Shown piece by piece: positions 51,361-59,854 of a stretch of DNA of 64,000 nt. The translations under genes were made by a program, and so were the position numbers. The notes under the pieces were generated by a model, which was not told the DNA's origin, searched no databases, and saw only the letters and a list, made by a program, of their open reading frames with translations. How positions within the stretch are numbered: the stretch's first letter is position 1; every line of letters starts with the position of its first letter. Origin of the DNA: CAZYVU01 sp964651435 (GTDB lineage: Bacteria; Desulfobacterota; Syntrophorhabdia; Syntrophorhabdales; CAYQXL01); the NCBI GenBank assembly GCA_964651435.1, contig CAZYVU010000001.1, forward strand, positions 62,001 through 126,000. Reading direction: 5' to 3'.

Positions 51361-52368
51361 TTACGACCCCTGGCGGTAGCCCACGGCGGTGTAGTAGGCT
51401 GCCCTGTCGAAAAAATAGACGAGCCTTTCGCCTAACTCGAACATCCGGTAGATGTCGAGGGCCTTTTCCCAAACGCCAAAGGAGTATGTGAACATCCAGA
51501 TATGCTTTTTTAGGAGGCTAAGGGAGCTGATAACGTCCTCCAGAGGGATGCCCTCGCTCCTCCTTGCCTCTCCCAGCGCAAGGTAGAAATTCTTGAACTT
51601 CTTTTCTCCCGTTCTTCCTTTGAGCCACACCTCAAAATGACCTAAAATCACCATTGCCCGCCGCGAAAGGTCTTCCTTGTCAATGAGCCGGTATGACGGG
51701 GTCGAGGGGTTTGTGCCCACATCGTCGAGCCACAGCTCTATTATCCTTTCCGAGTTAACCTGGACCACGTTGATCAGCTCGTCGGATAGGAGACCGCCGG
51801 GATAGGCAATCGAATCCTTCAGGGCACCCTCCACGAACGTTTCAAAGGAGTCATGTATCTTCCAGAGGTCCTTCTTGAGCTCTATGAACTTTTGGACCGC
51901 TGCCTCCTGCGAGTCGAAAGCCAGCTTGGGAAGGTTCATGACGGGAAAATACCGGCAGTCGCCGGCATCGTCGCCCGCACGTTCCTCGCCGCCCGTTTTC
52001 TCCGCCTCGAAGGTGACGATGAGCAGGTCCCCATAGAGAGGGTTGTTGTGGGACGACACGTCGATGAGCTGAACGATCCTTCCGTCGATGCCTGCTTCTT
52101 CCTTGAGCTCCCTCAGCGCCGCGCTTTCGACGTTTTCCCCTGTCTCGGCAAAACCGATAGGAAAGCACCACATGTCCTTGAAAGGCTCCCGGTCGCGCTT
52201 GACGAGGAGCAGCTCCCGGTCGCGGCTCGCAACGATTACCGATACCACCGGAAGGGGGTTCTCGTAATAGATCTGGCCGCATCCGCGGCACACCCGTCGG
52301 GGCCTGCCTTCCAGCACCTCAGTAAAAAGGTCCTGGCCGCAGAAATTGCAGAAGAGTTTGTTCCTCAT
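51361..52368 (-). CDS. Zinc-ribbon Nudix hydrolase fused to an RsbRD-N-like sensor domain
   Basis: A 335-residue three-part protein. An N-terminal zinc ribbon (CNFCG at 8-12 and CRGCGQ at 28-33) precedes a Nudix domain whose box is GFAETGENVESAALRELKEEAGI near 73-95. The C-terminal 150 residues (ALGEARRSEGIPLEDVISSLSLLKKHIWMF, then a helical tail) resemble the RsbRD N-terminal sensor domain of stressosome proteins. This combination is unfamiliar. It is coupled by ATGA to the methyltransferase upstream. It would hydrolyse a nucleoside diphosphate compound, perhaps NADH or an ADP-sugar. Confidence 0.82.
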   Translation of the reverse strand: MRNKLFCNFCGQDLFTEVLEGRPRRVCRGCGQIYYENPLPVVSVIVASRDRELLLVKRDREPFKDMWCFPIGFAETGENVESAALRELKEEAGIDGRIVQLIDVSSHNNPLYGDLLIVTFEAEKTGGEERAGDDAGDCRYFPVMNLPKLAFDSQEAAVQKFIELKKDLWKIHDSFETFVEGALKDSIAYPGGLLSDELINVVQVNSERIIELWLDDVGTNPSTPSYRLIDKEDLSRRAMVILGHFEVWLKGRTGEKKFKNFYLALGEARRSEGIPLEDVISSLSLLKKHIWMFTYSFGVWEKALDIYRMFELGERLVYFFDRAAYYTAVGYRQGS

Positions 52369-53120
52369 TTTGTGGCGAGAAAGATTCTATCGTTCTTGTT
52401 CAGCCTTACCTCCCCTTTTGTCGCCAACTCGCCTGCCATGGCCTCCTTGACCTTTTCCGGCTCCACGTCCCTCACTATGAACTCTTTTTTGAACTCGATA
52501 TACTTTTCCAGGTCTACCAGGCTGCCGCGGGGGAAAAGCAGTGCGTTGGGGTAGTCCATAACCTGAACGTCAGCGAAGTGCCTGCGCAGTTGGGCCTCTC
52601 CGTTCTCCGCCGAAAAGCTCCTGATGAGGCGCCGCAAATTTCTGAAATCGAAGTGACGCTCGCCCTCCTCCATCATCGACTCGCTGTGCGTAATAACGAG
52701 CAGCGATCCGCCCCGCCGCAGAAGCCTGTAAGTTTCCGCCAAGGCCTGTGGAAAAAAATAGAGCGAGTAGGCCGCAACGGCCACATCGAAGGACTCGTCT
52801 GCCGCCGGAACGGGTGCGGGCAAGAGGATGTTAAGAAAGGCTGCTTTGGCCGCAATGCGCCGCGCCGCTCCAAGGAACTGCTCTTCATTCTTGCTGTGAC
52901 AATCGACACCGAGAATGTAGTCGTACGGCCCCTTTAACCTCTCTTCAAACCATCCGTATCCGCACCCCAGGTCCACAATGGTGCCGATATCGCCCTTCGC
53001 CTCCAAAAGAGATGCGGCGAGAATGCCGACATCCTGCTTGTTCTCTGAATACTGTTCGATGAGCGCGCCGATCTCCCTGTGAAAACTGCAGTCCGCGTAG
53101 CTCTGTATGACGGTGCCCAT
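52365..53120 (-). CDS. SAM-dependent methyltransferase (class I)
   Basis: A 251-residue methyltransferase. Motif I is IVDLGCGYGWFEE at about 47-59; the acidic adenosine-binding end of strand two is LGVDCHS; post-I segments (VAVAAYSLYFFPQALAETYRLLRRGGSLLVIT) are typical. The C-terminal 80 residues could recognise the substrate. Coupled to the Nudix-RsbRD gene. The substrate is unknown. Confidence 0.85.
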   Translation of the reverse strand: MGTVIQSYADCSFHREIGALIEQYSENKQDVGILAASLLEAKGDIGTIVDLGCGYGWFEERLKGPYDYILGVDCHSKNEEQFLGAARRIAAKAAFLNILLPAPVPAADESFDVAVAAYSLYFFPQALAETYRLLRRGGSLLVITHSESMMEEGERHFDFRNLRRLIRSFSAENGEAQLRRHFADVQVMDYPNALLFPRGSLVDLEKYIEFKKEFIVRDVEPEKVKEAMAGELATKGEVRLNKNDRIFLATK

Positions 53121-53241
53121 GTGGCTTTATATAGCCCAAGCAAGGGTTTTTGTAAATCAAAAAGCCTGTTTCCTTGAAAAACGGGGCCGTTATCATTATA
53201 GTGTGACCAGAAACCTTTTAAGTTTTTATGGGAGTGGTTTG

Positions 53242-53577
53242 ATGCCTATTTACGAATATGACTGTAGCGACTGCGGACGCATTTCGTCCTTTCTTCTCCT
53301 TCGCACAACCGAGGAGGTGAGCCCCTTCTGCAAGGCCTGCGGGGGCAGGAATGTCAAGCGGGTCCTGTCCAGGGTGGCCGTGCTGAAGAGCGAGGAGCGC
53401 CGCCTTGAGGGGCTCCTCGATCCGACCAAGTTCTCCGATCTCGACGAGAATGACCCGGCAAGCGTGGAGCGGGTCATGCGCCGCATGGGAAAGGAGTTGG
53501 GAGACGAACTGGGGGAAGGCTTCGAGGAGTCTCTCGACGAGGCCATGGGAGACACTGCTATATCCGGCGAGGAGTAG
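53242..53577 (+). CDS. FmdB-type zinc-ribbon protein
   Basis: A 111-residue protein with the FmdB/CxxC_CxxC_SSSS zinc ribbon MPIYEYDCSDCG followed by CKACGG near residue 33. The second half is acidic helix. Members are thought to be small DNA-binding or regulatory proteins. ATG at 53242 has GGGAG upstream; a longer frame begins inside the promoter region of the methyltransferase. The last 20 bases overlap the convergent tsaC-like gene. Confidence 0.85.
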   Translation: MPIYEYDCSDCGRISSFLLLRTTEEVSPFCKACGGRNVKRVLSRVAVLKSEERRLEGLLDPTKFSDLDENDPASVERVMRRMGKELGDELGEGFEESLDEAMGDTAISGEE

Positions 53578-54172
53578 CAAAGGACCCTTTGCCCTCCCGC
53601 AACACCCGCACCGTGTCATCTATAAGGCTTATGACCGTCGAAGGATCGCTGACAATAATGCCTCCGTCGAGGACCAGTTCAACGCCCCCCTTGAAGTCTT
53701 TCTCAATGACCCTCGGGTCCGTAAAGATATCGCCCCCCGATATCTTTACGGTGGTGTTCAGTATGGGCCTGTTGATAAGGTTGGCAAGGCCTATGGGGAT
53801 AGGGTGGTCCGGCACGCGGATACCCACCTCCTTCTTCTCCGTCATGAGCAGCTTGGGCATTATCTTGCGCGCCTGAAGGACAAAAGTGTAAGGACCCGGC
53901 AGATGCTCCTTCATCGCATCGAAGGCAAAATCGGTGACGACGGCATAGGTGCTTATTTCCCTGAGGTCCCGGCACATAAGCGTCAGAGCCTTTTTTGTGT
54001 CGAGTCGCTTGAGGGCGTAGAGTCGCCGTATTGCCTTGATGTTAAAAAGGTCGCAACCCATGCCGTAAACCGTGTCCGTGGGGTATGCGATGATTCCGCC
54101 GGCCTCCACGGCCTCCTTGATCAGTGCTGTAGCCCTCTTTTTTGGCCTCGCAGGGTCCCACTCCACGATCAT
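53558..54172 (-). CDS. L-threonylcarbamoyladenylate synthase (TsaC/YciO family)
   Basis: A 204-residue Sua5/YciO/YrdC-fold protein. GGIIAYPTDTVYGMGCD near 25-41, the basic LKRLDTKKALTLMCRDL loop and LPGPYTFVLQARK near 90-102 are diagnostic. TsaC makes threonylcarbamoyl-AMP for tRNA t6A37; the YciO-like branch may differ in activity. It is coupled by ATGA to the methyltransferase upstream. Confidence 0.88.
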   Translation of the reverse strand: MIVEWDPARPKKRATALIKEAVEAGGIIAYPTDTVYGMGCDLFNIKAIRRLYALKRLDTKKALTLMCRDLREISTYAVVTDFAFDAMKEHLPGPYTFVLQARKIMPKLLMTEKKEVGIRVPDHPIPIGLANLINRPILNTTVKISGGDIFTDPRVIEKDFKGGVELVLDGGIIVSDPSTVISLIDDTVRVLREGKGSFATPRRI

Positions 54173-54729
54173 TTCTTCCTCCCTACGTATTGTGCCGTTG
54201 CCCGGGCCCTTCCGCCCTCCGCCCTAAGGCCCTCCTCATAAAAGATCGTTTCCAGGCCACCGAAGAGGTGGAGGAGTTCGCCATCGTCCAAAAGGTAATC
54301 GGGGTTCCGCCACCGGTCGATGCTGTTCTGTCTTTTTAGAAAGGTTTCGCAGATAAGGACTCCTCCCTTCCGAAGAAGCCGCACCACGTCCTCCGCCATT
54401 TCCCGGAGAAGGAAATAGAAAATGATGATTCCCGCTGCCGAACCTTCCTTTAGGGGAAGCGCTGCTGCGTCGGCCTGCACAAAGCCGAGAAGTCCGGGTC
54501 CCCATGCCGCGCCGGCACGGGCCAACCGGATGGCCTCCCCGGACCGCTCTATGCCCACAGCCCAAAAGCCTTCTTCGGCCAAAAAAATGAGGTCGCGCCC
54601 GTTCCCCATGGCAATGTCGACGACGCGGCCCCGGGGGATGGCCGGGGCAAACCGCAAGAGAAGGTCGTGTGGCCCCCGTATTCCGTGGGCGTAGCCTTCT
54701 CTGTAGCGCTTATCCCAGTCAGGCGCCAA
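54169..54729 (-). CDS. SAM-dependent methyltransferase, TehB/UbiE-like
   Basis: A 186-residue class I methyltransferase starting WDKRYREGY. Motif I is VVDIAMGNGRDLIFLAEEG near 36-54 with Met in place of the second glycine-region cysteine usual in others; LGFVQADAAALPL carries the motif III acidic turn. Substrate unknown. It overlaps the amidohydrolase upstream by 11 bases and the tsaC-like gene downstream by four. Confidence 0.82.
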   Translation of the reverse strand: MAPDWDKRYREGYAHGIRGPHDLLLRFAPAIPRGRVVDIAMGNGRDLIFLAEEGFWAVGIERSGEAIRLARAGAAWGPGLLGFVQADAAALPLKEGSAAGIIIFYFLLREMAEDVVRLLRKGGVLICETFLKRQNSIDRWRNPDYLLDDGELLHLFGGLETIFYEEGLRAEGGRARATAQYVGRKK

Positions 54730-55549
54730 GGAGCCTCCCGGCGTTTAAGCCCATAACCTTTGCCTTTGCCTTTGCTCCCAGCATCGAGAGCCCCTCCTCG
54801 TACCTTCCGCGGCGAAGCAGGGGAAAGTCTGAGCCGAACAGGGTTTTCTTGGCCAGAAACCGCCCCAAAAAGCGATACACCTCGACACCATACAAGAACG
54901 GTACGGCCGCCGTGTCGTAGTATACATTCTTGAAGGCCTTCCTGATCTCCGGCATAAACTCGTAGAAACAGAGTCCGCCGCCCAGGTGGGCAAGCACTAC
55001 GGTGAGGGCCCCGTGAGCCGACAGGAACTCTGCGACCTCGCCGAAGTCAATCGCCGCCTTGCCCGCATAGGAGTGGCCTATTTGTTCGTTCATGTGGAGC
55101 ATAAGGATGGCCCCCGCCTCCATTACGGTGCCGGCGAGCCTGTCAAGCCGTCTCCGCTCCGGGGCGCCGAGGCCGTTCACGTAGAACCCAATCTCGCCGA
55201 TCCCTCGGGCGCCGAGGCCGAGACAACGCTCGCTTTCCTTTTCCGGCGCCCTGCCGCCCCTTTCGGAAACTGCCGCAAAGGGCACGATGCGGGGGTTTCG
55301 CCGGGCCGCCTGGAGAATATAATCGTTGCAAGAACGAAGCAGACCCTGGTCTGCGAATCCGAAGCTGCACGCCACGGCCATGTCCAACGAGGCTGCGTAC
55401 AGATATGCCTCCAGGTCTTCGGCATCGGCCATGGGCGATCGGGGGTTCTCATAAAGCCTGCCAAAGGCGTCGTCGCGTCGACAAAGGCTTTCCCTTTCCC
55501 GGATTATTTCCGGGGGGAAGATGTGCGTGTGAAAATCCGTTGCTCCCAT
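54719..55549 (-). CDS. Amidohydrolase-family metal-dependent hydrolase
   Basis: A 276-residue TIM-barrel hydrolase of the amidohydrolase_2 group. The metal motif DFHTHIFPPEII lies at the start, LHMNEQIGHSY and VLAHLGGG provide further histidines, and TLFGSDFPLL carries the last aspartate. Substrates of this group include lactones, decarboxylated aromatics and hydantoin-like rings. First gene of the leftward amidohydrolase-methyltransferase-tsaC unit. Confidence 0.87.
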   Translation of the reverse strand: MGATDFHTHIFPPEIIRERESLCRRDDAFGRLYENPRSPMADAEDLEAYLYAASLDMAVACSFGFADQGLLRSCNDYILQAARRNPRIVPFAAVSERGGRAPEKESERCLGLGARGIGEIGFYVNGLGAPERRRLDRLAGTVMEAGAILMLHMNEQIGHSYAGKAAIDFGEVAEFLSAHGALTVVLAHLGGGLCFYEFMPEIRKAFKNVYYDTAAVPFLYGVEVYRFLGRFLAKKTLFGSDFPLLRRGRYEEGLSMLGAKAKAKVMGLNAGRLLGA

Positions 55550-55620
55550 AAGGTTTCATCATTATACCACCGTCGTTGGGCCTCGTGGACTTTTGTTTTC
55601 TTCGATGCTATAACATCTCC

Positions 55621-56262
55621 GTGGCCATACGGGTCGTTTTCTTTGATTGCGACGGCACCCTGACAAGGGTCAGGAGCAGTTGGGAATATCTGCACAGGCG
55701 TCTGGGCCTGTGGGAGAGCGGGGCCCATAAGTACCAGGATTTGTTTCGCCAGGGCCTCATAGATTATGAGGAGTTCTGCAGGAGGGACGCCCTCTTGTGG
55801 AGGGGCATGCCCGCGGCCTCCGTGCACGAGGTCATAAGCGAGATACCCTACCAGACCGATGCACAGAGGTGCATCGAAGCCCTGAAGGCTCGCGGCATTT
55901 ACACCGTCATGGTCTCCACGGGCCTTTCCTTTCTTGTCGACAAAGTAAAGGTTGAGTTGGGCATCGACGAGGCGTTCTCTAACGATCTTGTCGTTGAAGA
56001 CGGCGTACTGACTGGGGAAATTCGCCTGTCTGTGGCTCACGACGGAAAGGGCAGGGTTGTCAAGGACCTGCTGGCGCTGAGGTGTCTTTCGCCCGAGGAA
56101 GCGGCGGCTGTCGGGGACGGCGAGGGGGACCGCGACATGTTCCAGGCCGTCGGTCTCGCCATAGGATTTCACCCCCACGAGGCCCTCGCCCCCGCTTTGG
56201 GCCACGCCCTTTTCAGCAGGTCGCTTCTCCCTGTGGGCGACATCGTGGATAGCTATGGGTAA
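55621..56262 (+). CDS. HAD-IB phosphatase, SerB-like
   Basis: A 213-residue phosphatase of the HAD-IB subclass. Motif I is VVFFDCDGTLTRV near residue 5; motif II and III are in VMVSTGLSFLVD and HDGKGRVVKDL; motif IV is AVGDGEGDRDMFQAV. The pattern fits phosphoserine phosphatase or a related sugar-phosphate phosphatase. GTG at 55621 is preferred to a TTG 45 bases upstream because motif I then sits near the N-terminus. It overlaps the NlpC gene by eight bases. Confidence 0.85.
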   Translation: MAIRVVFFDCDGTLTRVRSSWEYLHRRLGLWESGAHKYQDLFRQGLIDYEEFCRRDALLWRGMPAASVHEVISEIPYQTDAQRCIEALKARGIYTVMVSTGLSFLVDKVKVELGIDEAFSNDLVVEDGVLTGEIRLSVAHDGKGRVVKDLLALRCLSPEEAAAVGDGEGDRDMFQAVGLAIGFHPHEALAPALGHALFSRSLLPVGDIVDSYG

Positions 56263-56719
56263 ACCCCTGTGGGCGACATCGGCTGTCTCCGTAATCCTGC
56301 TGGCCCTTCTTCTGGGTGGCTGTGCGCAAAAAAAGGTTGCCGTTGACGTCGGATCGGAGCAGGTTCGGGCTGAGGCGGTCAATTTCGCCCTGGCCCAGAG
56401 GGGCAAACCCTATCGTTACGGCGCCAGGGGACCTGACTCTTTTGACTGCAGCGGGCTCGTATTTTTTACCTACAGCAGGTATGGCGTCATTCTCCCACAG
56501 ACGGCCGAGTTGATGAGTAAGGTGGGGTATGAGGTGGGGCCAGACGCTATCCTGCCCGGCGACCTTGTCTTCTTTTCTGCCAAGAAGGAGCATCACGTAG
56601 GTATTATGGTGAACCGCAAAGACTTTGTGCACGCATCCAAGTCCAAGGGTGTTGCCGTCGACACCGTTGACGCACCTTACTGGAGGAAGATACTCACCCA
56701 CTTCAGAAGCCTCTTCTGA
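56255..56719 (+). CDS. NlpC/P60 peptidoglycan endopeptidase lipoprotein
   Basis: A 154-residue lipoprotein peptidase with lipobox LGGC at about 20-23 after a hydrophobic segment. The catalytic cysteine is in DSFDCSGLVFFTYSRYGV near residue 64 and the histidine in EHHVGIMV; LPGDLVFF is characteristic. It cleaves cell-wall stem-peptide bonds. The ATG at 56255 is coupled to the HAD gene end. Confidence 0.92.
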   Translation: MGKPLWATSAVSVILLALLLGGCAQKKVAVDVGSEQVRAEAVNFALAQRGKPYRYGARGPDSFDCSGLVFFTYSRYGVILPQTAELMSKVGYEVGPDAILPGDLVFFSAKKEHHVGIMVNRKDFVHASKSKGVAVDTVDAPYWRKILTHFRSLF

Positions 56720-56729
56720 CGGTCCGCCG

Positions 56730-57170
56730 TTAGGGTCTTTTCGCCATGTATTCTTTTATGCTGAGGGATCTGTAATGTCTCCCTTTCAGGTATGTTAGAA
56801 GGGACTGAAAGTCTTTGCGCGAGATATAGCCCGGTATCTGGCCTATGCGGCTGCCCTTCTCGTCTATGAGCCATGTGGTGGGAAACCCATGGACGAGGTA
56901 GAGCCGCGATAGGTCCCGCCTGCGCTCACCGTCGATTTTTGCCAATAGGGCTATCTCGTTGAGGGATGACATGGTCTGACTATCACGAAACGTTTCGCTC
57001 TCCATAAGGTCGCAGTACGGGCAACCCTTGCTGAAGAAAAAGAGTACTACCGGTTTTCCCGAAGTACGTGCCCTACTGAGAACGGCTGAATAGTCATCCT
57101 CTCCCCGGGCCGGGCAGGCGAGGGTAGCGACGAGCAGGAGAAGCGCTGTCAGTGTGACGGTCCGAAGCAT
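56730..57170 (-). CDS. Periplasmic thioredoxin-fold protein
   Basis: A 146-residue thioredoxin-like protein with a signal peptide (about 1-23, ending ARG) and the active site FFSKGCPYCDLMESE near residue 50. The cis-proline loop is FPTTWLIDEKG. CPYC suggests a disulfide reductase or isomerase acting in the envelope, perhaps for cytochrome c or DsbD-dependent pathways. Divergent from dnaA with a 162-base gap. Confidence 0.88.
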   Translation of the reverse strand: MLRTVTLTALLLLVATLACPARGEDDYSAVLSRARTSGKPVVLFFFSKGCPYCDLMESETFRDSQTMSSLNEIALLAKIDGERRRDLSRLYLVHGFPTTWLIDEKGSRIGQIPGYISRKDFQSLLTYLKGRHYRSLSIKEYMAKRP

Positions 57171-57234
57171 TGAAAATCATAGCAAACCGGCCTCTATAAA
57201 TCAATGGACGGGCGGCGCGGAGAGAAAAAACCTC

Positions 57235-57263
57235 TTGCAAAACTGCGCTAATTGTATTATCAT
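57235..57263 (+). promoter_or_regulatory. dnaA promoter
   Basis: TTGCAA (57235-57240), 17-base spacer and TATCAT (57258-57263, five of six consensus). The start point would be near 57270, placing the DnaA-box-like sites in the leader. Confidence 0.6.
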
Positions 57264-57292
57264 GGCCATCAGAACCTTTCCGCGAGACGAAG

Positions 57293-57323
57293 TTTTCCAC
57301 CTATGTTGAAAATGTGTTGAAAA
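57293..57323 (+). promoter_or_regulatory. DnaA-box-like cluster in the dnaA leader
   Basis: TTTTCCACC (57293-57301) and two exact TGTTGAAAA repeats (57304-57312 and 57315-57323), the reverse complement TTTTCAACA differing from the TTWTNCACA consensus at one position. The two repeats are 11 bases apart, one helical turn. They could mediate dnaA autoregulation or belong to oriC. A further weak site, CTTTCCACA, is at 58659-58667. Confidence 0.4.
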
Positions 57324-57332
57324 GTCCCCTCC

Positions 57333-58649
57333 ATGGTAGACATTTTATCCGAGGTAAAATCAAAAATTGCCGGGGTCATTAGTCCCGATAGCTTTAAAAC
57401 ATGGATCGAACCCATGGAGCTCGTCGACTATCGGGACGGCACGTGTTCCATAAGGGTTCCCAACACATTCTTTAGGGACTGGGTCCGCGATAACTACGAG
57501 GCACTCGTTGCCTCCTTTCTGGAGCAATCAGCGGGTGTGACCGTAAAGATAGAATATGTCCTCCAAAAGGAGGAGGAACCTGCCGATAAGAGAGCGGTTG
57601 TTGTCAAGAGGCAGGTGGGTTATAATATATTCAACCCGCTCTATACATTTGAGAATTTTGTTGTTGGTTCGAGCAACCAGTTTGCCAATGCGGCGGCGCT
57701 GGCTGTGGCCAACAATCCCGGCAAGACGTATAACCCTCTCTTCGTCTATGGGGGGGTAGGATTGGGAAAAACCCACCTTCTTCATGCTATAGGCAATTTT
57801 GTGACGGGATACGGAAAGGTTGTACCCGAGAAGGTCTGTTATATCTTTGCCGAGGTTTTCACAAACGAGATGATTAACTCTATTCGCTATGACAGGATGG
57901 AGGATTTCCGGAATAGATTCAGAAAAATGGATGTTCTTCTCATCGATGATATACAGTTCATAGCGGGAAAAGAAAGAACCCAGGAGGAGTTTTTCCACAC
58001 CTTTAATGCCCTCTACGACAACAGAAAGCAGATCGTCGTAACGAGCGACAAACTGCCGCGCGAGATAGAGAATTTTGAGGAACGGCTCAAATCCCGCTTC
58101 GAATGGGGTCTCATAGCCGATATTCAGGCCCTCGATCTGGAGACGAAGGTGGCTATTCTCAACAAAAAAGCGGAGATGAACAGTATTGATTTGCCGCTGG
58201 ACGTGGCCTTTTTTATTGCCTCCCATATGGCCGACAATGTGAGAAATCTCGAGGGTTCATTGATTCGTATCGGGGCCTACGCCTCCATACACGGCCTTCC
58301 CATGACCATCGACCTGGCGAAGCAGGTTATGGGTAATATGATCTCGGAGAAAAAGAAGGATATAACCATCGACGGCATTATCAAGGAGGTGGCGGATCAC
58401 TTCAGCGTCAAAATTGCCGATCTGAAATCGGAGAAGCGCGTACGGTCCGTCATGGTTCCGCGGCAGATAGCCATGTTTTTGTCCCGCAAACTCACAGATG
58501 CGTCTTTGGCGGCCATCGGGGAGCGATTCGGCGGAAAGGATCATTCAACGATCATCCACTCCATCCGGAAGGTTGAGGAGGAACTAAAGATCAAGAAGGA
58601 GTTCAAAGATACAGTGAACAGGATAGAGGAGAGAATTAAGTCCACATGA
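57333..58649 (+). CDS. dnaA: Chromosomal replication initiator DnaA
   Basis: A 438-residue AAA+ initiator. Domain I (residues 1-80) binds DnaB and others; a short domain II is followed by the ATPase domain with Walker A GGVGLGKTHLLHA near 142-154, Walker B LLIDDIQFIAGKERT, and the domain IV DNA-binding helix with signature FGGKDHSTIIHSIRKVE. No clear ribosome binding site. It begins the rightward dnaA-dnaN-gyrB-coaE-rho series. Confidence 0.97.
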   Translation: MVDILSEVKSKIAGVISPDSFKTWIEPMELVDYRDGTCSIRVPNTFFRDWVRDNYEALVASFLEQSAGVTVKIEYVLQKEEEPADKRAVVVKRQVGYNIFNPLYTFENFVVGSSNQFANAAALAVANNPGKTYNPLFVYGGVGLGKTHLLHAIGNFVTGYGKVVPEKVCYIFAEVFTNEMINSIRYDRMEDFRNRFRKMDVLLIDDIQFIAGKERTQEEFFHTFNALYDNRKQIVVTSDKLPREIENFEERLKSRFEWGLIADIQALDLETKVAILNKKAEMNSIDLPLDVAFFIASHMADNVRNLEGSLIRIGAYASIHGLPMTIDLAKQVMGNMISEKKKDITIDGIIKEVADHFSVKIADLKSEKRVRSVMVPRQIAMFLSRKLTDASLAAIGERFGGKDHSTIIHSIRKVEEELKIKKEFKDTVNRIEERIKST

Positions 58650-58768
58650 ATTCACATCCTTTCCACATTCTTTTACAGGGTCCTATTCTTCCGTTCTCCT
58701 TAATATTGAAGGGTTTATTTTGCTTTCAACAGAATCATCCACCCCTATGACTACTAAGAGAGGTATAT

Positions 58769-59851
58769 ATGAATATAATAATAGAAAAAACCCGCATCCT
58801 CCAACCCATCAGTAAGCTTGTCGGCATTACGGAAAAAAGATCCATAATGCCCATACTTTCCAATATCCTTTTGAGCCTTGGGCCCGAGGGATGCGCTGTT
58901 TATTGCACAGACCTGGAGATAAGCGGTATCGCCTTTCTTGATATAATCAGCGATGAACCTCGAAAGATGGTCATACATGGGCGCAAATTTGTCGATATTC
59001 TTCGTGAGATGGACAACGGCGATATTGATATTACGGTAGATGAAAACGTTTTGGCTTTAAGGCAGAAACAGACTGAGTTTGTCATTGCGCTCCAGGATCC
59101 CGATGAGTTTCCTGAGGTGAGGGACATTCAGGGGGCTGAAGGCTTCGTGGTGGGTTCCGGTGTATTTAGGGACATGGTGGAACGGGTAACCTTTGCCGTT
59201 TCAACAGATGAGGCGCGACATGTTTTGACGGGAATGTTTATGGAGGCGAAAGAGGGGATCTTAAAGGTGGTCGGCACGGACGGCTTTAGGATGGCGCTGT
59301 ATCAAAGGGAAATAGAAGGGCTGCGAGATTTTAAAGGGATAATTATTCCCAAGCGTTGTATGCTCGAGATTGACAGGGTTTTTGAGGACGGTGGGGATCT
59401 GTCCATATCGCTTGATGAAAAGCAGGTACAGTTCAAAGGTGAGAAAATTCTACTGATGTCAAGGATTATCGAGGGGAATTTTCCCGATTATGAGAATGTG
59501 ATACCGGCGAACAAAAATGTGGCCGTGGTAAATAGGGAAATGTTTTTGAAGGGTTTGAAGAAGGTGTCGGCAATTCTTGGAAGGGCCGAGCCGATTAAGG
59601 TGACGCTGAAGGCTGAGGCGGTCGAGATAGACGCAGAGTCGGACGTTGGAAGGGCGAAAGAGATTATTCCCCTGGAGTATGACGGGGAAGAGTTAAGTAT
59701 GAACTTCAACGTCAGGTTTGTTATGGATGTCGTGCAGCACTGCGGTGGAGAGAAGATATGTATCAGGGCGCCAAGCACCTACGGATCGGTCCTTGTGGAG
59801 GATATGGAGGATCAGAATTACAAGAACATAGTAATGCCCATACGAGTGTAA
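58769..59851 (+). CDS. dnaN: DNA polymerase III beta sliding clamp
   Basis: A 360-residue clamp of three repeated domains that tethers polymerase to DNA. The start MNIIIEKTRILQPISKLVGITEKRS and segments DGFRMALYQRE and the C-terminal YKNIVMPIRV are typical. GAGAGG precedes the ATG. The spacing to gyrB is three bases; the recF usually found there is absent. Confidence 0.97.
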   Translation: MNIIIEKTRILQPISKLVGITEKRSIMPILSNILLSLGPEGCAVYCTDLEISGIAFLDIISDEPRKMVIHGRKFVDILREMDNGDIDITVDENVLALRQKQTEFVIALQDPDEFPEVRDIQGAEGFVVGSGVFRDMVERVTFAVSTDEARHVLTGMFMEAKEGILKVVGTDGFRMALYQREIEGLRDFKGIIIPKRCMLEIDRVFEDGGDLSISLDEKQVQFKGEKILLMSRIIEGNFPDYENVIPANKNVAVVNREMFLKGLKKVSAILGRAEPIKVTLKAEAVEIDAESDVGRAKEIIPLEYDGEELSMNFNVRFVMDVVQHCGGEKICIRAPSTYGSVLVEDMEDQNYKNIVMPIRV

Positions 59852-59854
59852 CAG

